Source: Malachius bipustulatus
Lineage: Eukaryota > Arthropoda > Insecta > Coleoptera > Melyridae
NCBI GenBank assembly: GCA_910589415.1
Contig: OU342635.1
Span: forward strand, 16,120,001 to 16,184,000
Direction: 5' to 3'
Length of the DNA: 64,000 nucleotides
Each line of letters begins with the position of its first letter. Positions within the stretch are counted from its first letter, which is position 1. Positions 56,281-64,000 of this stretch are shown piece after piece. The notes beneath the pieces were generated by a model. That model ran no database searches. It was given only the letters and a program-made list of their open reading frames with translations, and was not told where the DNA came from. The position numbers and the translations under genes are program-made.

Positions 56281-57419
56281 TAGTAATTATATAATAATTA
56301 AATAAACATTTTAAATGTTCTTTTTCATATTAATCTCTAACGAGAATAAATTTTTGGAATTGCGTTGTACTCTGTACTTATTTGAACGTTTTAGAGGATT
56401 CCAATATGCAATTTTGTGTTCTACAATTTTCCAAAAAAAAAAGGTGAAACATGGCTTCTTGATTTATTTTCACGCTATATTTCGGTGGCTTCAGCGGTCA
56501 AATGATCTCAATGATCAACTGTCAGCATTCTGGGAATTACCCAAATTATGTAAGGGTATGGGTATAAGTATTTGTATTGCCTGCCCAAGTACTATTATGT
56601 CTTATTATCTTGCCTTGTAATTATTATTATAATAATTATAATAAGTGCCAAGAGAAATAATGAAATCATAGAGCATCTCTTTATTTACTACTAAACAATT
56701 TTACAGAATTATTTTGTAAAGTGAATTATTAAGTAATAATAATTGACATTACAAAAAAAATATTGAACGATTTTGATAATAATTAATCAAAATCAAAATA
56801 ATTTTTTATTTTAATGTGATTACTCATTTTGTAGGTACTGTAAAAACATAACTGATGATTATCCGTTTATATAGGTGGGTATAATATACGTCTAGGGTCA
56901 ATATAATAATTATTATTATTATCAATATACCTATCAATAGATACTCCTATAACATTGATATCATATAAAATTAGGTATGAAATGAAAATGGTTTACATCT
57001 AATATGCATCTAAGTATACATAGGTACCTATAACTACGAAAAGTGCATAGGTAACTTAATAGGCCACATACCTTTTCCGTAAAATCATGATCACCTATTT
57101 CTATGTTTTTCATTCAATAATTTCGTGTGATGGAATACGATTCGCAGCGATAGCATTTTCGTTTTCGACCGTCGATATGATTTATTTCAGTCGGAACTTA
57201 GAGCCTCTCTAAGTTCCAGTGTTGCTAGAGCTTAATCAATATTCGGAGACTGGGGCAAATAAATATCTATAACGTTTTATTGTCGATAGATTCCCTCGCT
57301 TAAGCGAAAATGTTAGACGCGCTTATTCAAACCGGTGGCAGGACTGACGAGTTATTGCCAAAATTTGTCACGCTAAAAAATTAACAAACGTTTGGTTAAT
57401 TAAATTATTTATTTGGGGA
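56281..57419. other. Gene-free AT-rich DNA
   Basis: Contains TATTATTATAATAAT-type low complexity (56620-56640, 56900-56930). A small frame at 56315-56620 has no recognisable domain. Nothing else seen. Confidence 0.4.
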
Positions 57420-57780
57420 GGAAGAGAAATGGTGGCCGCGCACACTTCACCCTGCGTGTCTGATCGAACGGGCCTGGCTCGCGTTTCGGTCGCCCGACAC
57501 ACTCGCACTGATCATCCGAACGACTTTTTTTAATTAATAAATAATTATTCGAAATAAGTTTCAGGAAGTTGATAAGAAATTTAGAGTTAAACGGATTGCT
57601 AGATTTTCTACTAACGTTAGCCCCCTCCCTGAACGGACGCGACCGACGCTCGCCGACGCCGACCGACGCCGGGGTTCTCTTAAATAATTGTTATGATGCG
57701 CGATTCCGCGATTTCATAAGTGGGAAAAATGCGGGGTGGTCCCACTTTTAGGATCAACGAACCCGGTCAAAGCGTGTACG
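57420..57780 (-). promoter_or_regulatory. GC-rich block, candidate promoter/5' exon region
   Basis: About 360 bases much richer in CpG than anything nearby (CGACGCTCGCCGACGCCGAC, GCGCACACTTCACCCTGCG). On the minus strand it includes TCAGTGCGAGTGTG, similar to an arthropod initiator. It lies about 6 kb upstream of the most 5' syd-1 exon seen and would suit its promoter and a non-coding first exon; it could also serve a short unrecognised transcript. Based only on composition and position. Confidence 0.3.
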
Positions 57781-57949
57781 TCCTGTATTTATTAGGGATC
57801 GGGATTTATTAGGCAAGGATTTCGATTTCTCGCCAGGCATTATTCATGAATAAAAAATTAGGATGCAGGAGCTATTATTACAAGAACCCTCTTATTGTGC
57901 CTATATCAAACCAACCAACCGCAATCTACACTCGAATCTTCGGAGAGTT

Positions 57950-58345
57950 TATATCAGAGGATTAGCGAAAATTGTTATAAAGCACTGACGAATTTTGCAC
58001 CTCCTAAAATATCCGACTTCGTCCAACATTGGCAAAAATGATGAAACACTTGACGAATGTACTGCCAAAAATTCCCCCCCCCCCCCCAACTCCCAAACAA
58101 TCACACATTCAATTTTCAAAAGCGTATCTACGTTTTGCAACATCTCCCGCATGATCAAACGGCACCCTGCAATGATTCTGTCTTGGAGCACTTGAAGAGA
58201 CTCTTGGACTTTAAGGGTCCCCACAAAAAGAAGTCAAGTGGTGTTAAATCAGCGACCCTTGCCATTCGATGGGACCTCTCGCATTGTCCGGGGAAACGAG
58301 CATCTATGAAACCGCGTACAATGATGATGGGAAGGCGCTCCATTC
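57950..58345 (-). pseudogene. Transposase C-terminal fragment (DDE, mariner/Tc1-like)
   Basis: Minus-strand frames read FIDARFPGQCERSHRMARVA and DLTPLDFFLWGPLKSKSL, then in another frame VLQDRIIAGCRLIMREMLQN. The (P/S)DLTPLDFFLWG motif is the hallmark of a large group of insect mariner-like transposases, including the third catalytic acid. The frameshift and a C run (58074-58087) break it; the N-terminal two thirds are absent here. Confidence 0.8.
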
Positions 58346-59879
58346 TGATTAAAGAAAAGTTGGTTTTCTTGGAGATTTACGTCTTCTTCCAGTTCTTGGG
58401 TGTTTATAAGGGGTCGATACGGTCTTCTATATATAACAACGAAAAATAAGTATCACCACCATCAGTCAAATTGCCTTCAACATAAAAGTTTCCTGGCAAT
58501 GCGAAAACCCCAAAATGCCCAAACTTACAATTTTTGACGCTTTTCGGTGTAACTTTCACTGAAAATGGGTGGGTTGGTGATCAAAAATGTAATCGTATAA
58601 TCGGAAAAACATAATTATAAACCATATTCTCCATTAAAGCAATACACATCAGTTACTTAGTCAAACAATCGTTCCTTGAGAGTATTTCTATAAAAAAATG
58701 GTATTTGCAGCTAGTTTGTAGCCGAATAGTTGATGGTTTTTTATGAACCTCTCTGTAGATAAGTATTTTGACCCATTTTCAGACATCATAAATTCTATGC
58801 TAATGGATTTTACCCGCGGAAGGTCGGACTTTTCTCCATTGTCCGCTTCAGTAACCGACCAAAAGTGCTCTTACATCATGCACAAAGCGGATCATTTAGA
58901 TTAGAGTTGGATCGTTTGTTCACAGAGAAAACCTATCATACAAGGCAACTGGTCGTGGGCGACCTAATGAGAGTGATTAAGAAGTCATGTGTTTTCCATC
59001 AGATGAGTATGATGCTTTCGCTGTATGCGGATACCCACAAATACAAGGAAAACATATTAAATATTTGATTTGGCGTAAATTGATGAAAACTGTTTTCAGA
59101 GTGAAATGCTGTGATATTGTTTAAGTGGAGTTGCAAGGGAAAATGATTATAACTACTACAGCGTCAGAGATGCTAGAAAAAAAATAATATACAAGAGTGA
59201 AAAGTATAAGTATAGATAAAAATAAAAGGAAAAAGAGTGTTTGTAACCAAACTCCTCCTAAACGGCTTGACCGCTTTTTTTGAAATTTTTTGTGTATATT
59301 TTAATTTATAAAGTATTTACAGATAAAAATGTATATGTACTTTTATAATATTGTATTGGTACTTAGGCTCAAAAATTTAATAATTTATTTGACATACATA
59401 TAATTCAATGAGCTTCAGCAGAGAGTCGACTCTACATGTTTTTAGAATCAAAATTTAAAATAACTGAACAAAACATTTACAAAAATAATGTGTCATGAAT
59501 GTGCCCATGAGTAGGTACTTTTCGACCAGGGAAGATCACTCTTCACTCTCCAGTCTTATTTTACTCATTTGAAACTTGCAAAAACCCTGGAGATAGGTAA
59601 GTAGGTACTAATATGCTCTAACTGTCTTATCCGATGGAAACTTCATTTTTCCCAGAGGTTGTTTAAGAATGAAACATATAGTATAGCTCAATAACCTACT
59701 GATGGAGTTGTAGCAGTGCACACGAATTTGCCATTTGCCAAAAGGAAAATATGCTTACATTGTAATTATTGTATGACGGCAACTTAGTCGTTTATCTTCC
59801 ACGACATGGAAAATAGATACTGCACTGATTATAAATTATGCTGTCGGGTGATGTGCTGACGTCATGGAAACACTTGTAA
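58346..59879. other. Gene-free DNA between transposase fragments
   Basis: No recognisable domain in either strand. The frame at 58865-59068 is unsupported. If both transposase pieces come from one insertion, this stretch is its decayed middle plus later insertions. Confidence 0.35.
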
Positions 59880-60145
59880 TTATTTAGTCTTTAGAAGGCG
59901 AAAGTCTCGAGTCTTCCATTTCTTTATATTCAATCGCCGACAGGGGAATAGATCATATCGGAAGTGGTTAATTTCCAGAAACACTTTACATTGATCGCGT
60001 GTTTGTTGATTCAGATATCGCGATGTAACAATGGCAATATGGCCGCTAATTCGCAAGAAAAAAAATAGTACATTATCACCAACTAGACGTGCAATTTCTA
60101 TTTTGTCTCTCAAAGTTATGTTATCCGTGCTTATTAACACTAAAC
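59880..60145 (-). pseudogene. Possible transposase N-terminal fragment
   Basis: A minus-strand frame opens ITLRDKIEIARLVGDNV and, after a frameshift at a run of A/T (about 60060), continues (R)ELAAILPLLHRDI. This is reminiscent of the helix-turn-helix start of the same transposase group whose C-terminal piece lies at 57950-58345 on the same strand. The match is from memory of the family pattern and is weak. Confidence 0.35.
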
Positions 60146-60570
60146 ACGTTGTACTGTATTAATTATCCTACAAATTTATTTGTCGCACTTCTGACAGTTG
60201 CGATACTTTTTTTTAAGTTTTTTTCATGGATAGCTTTTGACCTTTTCGAATAAATTTAAGAAAATTCTGAGTCCTTATTATTATCATGCATGAATTTCTA
60301 AATTAACTGAAAAAGCCTTATTACTCTGACATTTCCAATAAAATTTAGTACAGTACCGTTTTGAGGGCTGGTGAATCATGTGCATGGCGTGTCCAGTTTT
60401 TTTCTAAAAAAAAATCGCTAATATGAATTTTTGAGATTTTACAAGTAAACACAGATCTAATTGTATTGGATTTTGTAGGAATGAGACGCTTTTTGCACCC
60501 AAAATATAGTTTATCAAGCTCTATGATTCAAAATAAATCCTTTTAAAATCGCGCAATAAATTAAAATTAT

Positions 60571-60803
60571 ACAGGGTGTTTCAAGAACAAATGGGTCACA
60601 CTGTATAAATAATATTAGCATCCTTGCTTCAAACGGTTCCAGATTTATCGAGAAACTAGGAAAAAAGTTGTTATTTTACACCCTCCATCTCAAAAAAGGT
60701 GCATTTGCGGACCCGCGTTAATAGAAAGTTTTTTCGTTCGAAATAATGAGCCAACGAATCACCCCTTAAAATGTTTCGCACTTTCTGAGGATAACCCTGT
60801 AGG
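60571..60803. mobile_element. Small ACAGGGTG-ended element
   Basis: TACAGGGTGTTTCAAGAACA at 60571 and GAGGATAACCCTGTAGGTAT at 60797 form short inverted ends about 230 bp apart. The inside is not palindromic, unlike the large foldbacks. No open frame. Confidence 0.5.
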
Positions 60804-60926
60804 TATATTATGTAGAAGTATGTGTCCAAAAAAAAACTCTACAGAAACTATATGATACTCGCCCATTATCAGCTTTTTATTCGCTATAATTGTAAAGTTA
60901 TTTTCAGTTTTCACGGTGGGTTCATT

Positions 60927-60987
60927 CTAGGGAATCTGCATTACCGACATTAACGAAGCGTCAGTGTCGGTAATACAGGTTCCCTAG
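60927..60987. repeat. 23-bp-arm stem-loop upstream of UTP18
   Basis: Arms CTAGGGAATCTGCATTACCG... (60927-60949) and its inverse at 60965-60987, with two mismatches and a 15-base loop containing GAAGCGTC. It lies 290 bases before the UTP18 start codon, in or next to its promoter. It may be a tiny MITE or a structured 5' leader; a duplication at the flanks was not seen. Confidence 0.7.
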
Positions 60988-61277
60988 TTCATTTTCTTCT
61001 GGAGATAAAAGAGCATGGCTAAATAGTTCATAAAACTAAAGGCCAGATGTTCAAGTTGTGAAACTAAAACTAAACTAACTGTAACCAGTGTAACCTCAAA
61101 TTTTAAAACTAATATCATGTGTGAGTGAAGACTTTTTCTGTTGGAAAATTAATATTAATATCTAAATAAATATTATTTAGAAGCTGAAGCTAGGCATCTT
61201 TACCTATAGTTTATAGTAAATCTTCGTTAAATTACTGGTGAAGTTTGTTGAAGAAAATACAGGAAAACAATAAAAAT

Positions 61278-62546
61278 ATGACTGACGTTATGGATGAAGA
61301 AACGAGCGCAGACAGAAAAAGGAAACTTGCCTGGTCAGATGAAGACGACGATTTGGAAATTGGATCAGCTTTAGACAATCAGGGCCGTAAACTTCCAAAG
61401 GGAGAACTCAACGACAGATCAAAGAAGTACTCGGACCTGTTAATTAGGAAATATAATTCAGTAACGAGTGCGCCTTCCTGGGCCAGCTTCGAGAAACCAA
61501 AAGGTGACTCCGACTCCGAAGATGAAGTCTTGCAAACATGTGGCTACATTAACAAATCGACAAAGTCCAATTTACCTCAAACGTTACTCGAATTTAAAAA
61601 ATTGAAGGACATCAACCAGGAAAGTTACAGTGAAGGGCCGTTTATAAATTGTGTCGAGTTTCATCCAACTTCGACTGTTTGCTTGGTCGCAGGAAACAGC
61701 CAGGTCGCTTCTTTGTATACTGTCGATGGTAAACGTAACAAGAAGCTTCACAGTATGTCTTTTCAAAATTTCCCAATTTTGTGTGCAAAATTTGCCCAAA
61801 ACGGTAATGAAATTATTCTGGGCTCGAGGCACAAACATATTTTTACATTTGACTTGTTGTCTGCAAAAGCTCTAAGAGTCCCGCTACCGTCTGGCTTAAC
61901 ACAGTGTAAGAAGTTCGTGACGTCTCCTGATGGGAAGCATGTGGCTATAGCAGGAAAGTGGGGTGAAGTATATCTGTTGGATGTTGCCAGTAAAGAGAAA
62001 ATTGTCTGCCTGAAGCAAGATAGTGAAGTGACAGCTTTGTGTTATAATGCTACAGGGAATTTACTTTTCGGACACTCTGATTCTGGGGAGGTTACCGTTT
62101 GGGATATGAATATGCATCGAACGAGACATGTATTTTTGGATGACGGTTGCCTTCAAGGCAGCGCCTTGACGTTGTCACAGTCTAACCAATATATGGCTAC
62201 CGGATCCAGCCAAGGTGTCGTTAACGTGTACAATATCGAAAGTGTCTTGACCACGAAAACGCCCAAGCCGGAGAAGATTATTCTTAATTTGACAACGTCG
62301 ATTTATGACTTGAAATTCAATTCCACATCGGAAATATTGGCAATGTCTTCTGGTGTAGTGACAGACTCTGTGAAACTCTATCACATAGGAGGGAGAAGTG
62401 TGTTTAAAAACTTTCCTCTCAATACGGCAAATAAGCTCGGGTTTATAACTGCTATGAATTTTTCTCCTTCTGGAGGCTACTTTGCGTTTGGTAACAAACA
62501 ATCTGTTGTTCATTTGTTCAGGTTAAAACATTATAAAAGTTACTGA
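61278..62546 (+). CDS. UTP18: UTP18 (wicked) WD40 protein of the small-subunit processome
   Basis: Nucleolar component of the U3 snoRNP/SSU processome (UTP-B group), needed for 18S rRNA maturation. Intact single-exon frame of 422 residues. The ATG at 61278 is chosen because it opens MTDVMDEETSADRKRKLAWS, with the AWSDEDDD motif typical of the family; the open frame extends a little upstream but without another ATG. Acidic patches lie at about residues 20-25 and 78-83. WD40 repeats fill about 120 to the end: FINCVEFHPTSTVCLVAG, FPILCAKFAQNGNEIILGS, FVTSPDGKHVAIAGKWGEVY, LLFGHSDSGEVTVWDM, NQYMATGSSQGVVNVYNIES, FNSTSEILAMSS and AMNFSPSGGYFAFGNKQSVV, ending RLKHYKSY. It is shorter than the human protein (about 556 aa), mainly in the N-terminal tail. 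The absence of introns could reflect gene-structure loss or retroposition. Confidence 0.93.
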   Translation: MTDVMDEETSADRKRKLAWSDEDDDLEIGSALDNQGRKLPKGELNDRSKKYSDLLIRKYNSVTSAPSWASFEKPKGDSDSEDEVLQTCGYINKSTKSNLPQTLLEFKKLKDINQESYSEGPFINCVEFHPTSTVCLVAGNSQVASLYTVDGKRNKKLHSMSFQNFPILCAKFAQNGNEIILGSRHKHIFTFDLLSAKALRVPLPSGLTQCKKFVTSPDGKHVAIAGKWGEVYLLDVASKEKIVCLKQDSEVTALCYNATGNLLFGHSDSGEVTVWDMNMHRTRHVFLDDGCLQGSALTLSQSNQYMATGSSQGVVNVYNIESVLTTKTPKPEKIILNLTTSIYDLKFNSTSEILAMSSGVVTDSVKLYHIGGRSVFKNFPLNTANKLGFITAMNFSPSGGYFAFGNKQSVVHLFRLKHYKSY

Positions 62547-62561
62547 TTTAATTTGAGTTTT

Positions 62562-62567
62562 AATAAA
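62562..62567 (+). terminator. Poly(A) signal of UTP18
   Basis: AATAAA hexamer 16 bases after the UTP18 stop codon, in the sequence TTTTAATAAAAATTATC. The position implies a very short 3' UTR. It is the first canonical signal downstream. Confidence 0.55.
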
Positions 62568-64000
62568 AATTATCATTTATCACCTTAGTTCCTAAGGCTG
62601 TGACGAGTAACCATTTGTAATCACTTACTAAGGAATCATTATAACTGCTTAAGATTTTTGATATGATTGCTCCTTAGCGACGAGAGTTCTCATCAACTAG
62701 CCTCCCTCCACTAAATCAGATGTGGAGAAAAATTAGGTTTTTCCCTTGAAGTTTCAAGAAAATAAAAACAAAAAATGTAAAATATAAAAGATAGAGAAAA
62801 AGCTGTAGGGACAGTAAATTTTATGAAAAAAAACCTATCAATCAATGACCTGACTTGGTGGTTGGTGGAGGGGAATTATCGTCGCTAAGGAGCAACCATA
62901 CCGGATTTTTCAGCACACATTAACCGTTTTATAGTCTGCTATATCTATTTTCCAACATTTTCGTGTTTGTCTCAAAAATAATTAAGAGAAATAACAAGTA
63001 ATCTATGAGAGAGATTCCTGTGCCCTTGTACTGCAGTAAATTTCAAATTTCCAGGGCGGTAAAAAAACAAAACTAATTCATGAACATTGCTCTTAAGTCT
63101 ATGGCCACGGGCTAATGATAGTGTTTAAATAGTATTTTTCTCTCGATTTTCCTCTTTTGTCAATCAACAAAAATGTAAATTTTTTTAATGAATAAAAAAC
63201 GTAAATTGTTGTAGTCTATTGAGATTTGTGAATCATGTCAGGCAGTACTTCTGTAGGTATCTCATTAAACTCTTTAAAAAGTTTGAATACAGGTCTGTAT
63301 CAGAACAAAAAATATTGAAATTTATTTATTTTTTAACACCCTGTATAACAAAACTTGTAATAATATTATGTACCAATCATTATTTTATTAATTATTGTAA
63401 AAACATAAGTACCTACTCTTATTTATTTGATTCCTTCTTAATGATTATGGGTTTTAAATATACAGGGTGTTGGAAAAACTGACAAAAATTTTGAAAAAAA
63501 AACCTGTTCTAAATAAAAATCTAACTTCGTGATTAAAATGCCACTATTAGAATGGGATGCGGAACTACAAAAAGTACATTGTTTAGTTCAATATTTTCTG
63601 GTCTTTCAAAGTACCAGGTTATTACTTTTATTATTATTATTCCTATTCAAAGAAGTAAAAATTATTAATTGTGCAATAACTGATTGTTCAAAAGTAAATT
63701 GACTCACCATTAAAACTTCAAGTGGCAAAGTATTACTTTTTAAAGAGAAACTTGTTTATAAAAATGAATTATTACACCCCATTAATGAAAAAGTTAAATT
63801 TATTGAATGGCATTATTAATCTGGCAATTAACTTTGAAATATCAGAGATTTTTTATTTCTTATTAGCATTATCTGTCAAAAGCAAAACAACCTTGAAAAA
63901 TGGTTTTTCCTGATTTTTTCGAAAACGGATGAACCAAATTAAAATGTAATTATAGCATAAGAAGCAGCTTTTTTACATTTGACATTTTACTGTAAAATAA
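62568..64000. other. Downstream flank of UTP18
   Basis: AT-rich. Single boundary motifs ACACCCTGTATAAC (63338) and TATACAGGGTGTTGGAAAAA (63460) may bracket or begin further elements. GTTGCTCC-type motifs occur in both orientations at about 62665 (ATGATTGCTCCTTAGCGACG) and 62885 (CGTCGCTAAGGAGCAACCAT): an inverted pair about 220 bp apart that marks one more small TIR element (about 62658-62902). No gene recognised. Confidence 0.5.

Overview
This is a 64 kb piece of an AT-rich animal nuclear genome, almost certainly an arthropod and most likely an insect. The reasons are spliceosomal introns with canonical GT/AG borders, an insect-type Syd-1/RhoGAP100F gene, remnants of arthropod-type non-LTR retrotransposons, and a very high load of small inverted-repeat elements. 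The many GGTACCTACC-type micro-repeats and ACAGGGTG-ended elements would suit a hemipteran, but the species cannot be fixed from sequence alone.

Two genes can be supported. (1) A minus-strand gene, 20972-51375, encodes the presynaptic organiser Syd-1 (PDZ, C2 and RhoGAP domains). I placed 22 coding exons by eye. The reading phase is continuous through the last 21, giving 1611 codons before the stop; the most 5' exon seen (51267-51375) ends in a phase that does not fit the next one, and the start codon was not found. The intron between them is 19.6 kb and is full of mobile elements. The protein ends in a tail of about 500 residues with 13 perfect-register heptads of the type SQQ-x-x-Y-S. (2) A plus-strand, intronless gene, 61278-62546, encodes the U3 snoRNP/small-subunit-processome WD40 protein UTP18 (wicked in fly).

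Layout: 1-2432, two opposed inverted-repeat elements filled with tandem units of about 90 bp. 3340-4540, a degenerate tandem array. 5500-19210, gene-free DNA made largely of foldback elements, one LINE scrap, PIF/Harbinger-like MITEs and one multi-level nested element. 19220-20971, 3' flank/UTR of syd-1. 20972-31696, syd-1 exons with short introns, one carrying an antisense non-LTR retrotransposon. 31697-51266, the giant intron with two broken LINEs and several large foldbacks. 51267-61000, the 5' syd-1 exon, further elements, a split minisatellite, transposase fragments and a GC-rich promoter candidate. 61000-64000, UTP18 and its 3' flank.

The most unusual structure is the repeated appearance of concentric foldbacks: palindromes of 0.6-1.3 kb whose two arms carry mirrored internal copies of the same ACAGGGTG-type boundary that ends the element, giving two or three nested layers. 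I know of no standard transposon class built this way. Everything here was read by eye; no database search, folding or alignment program was run.
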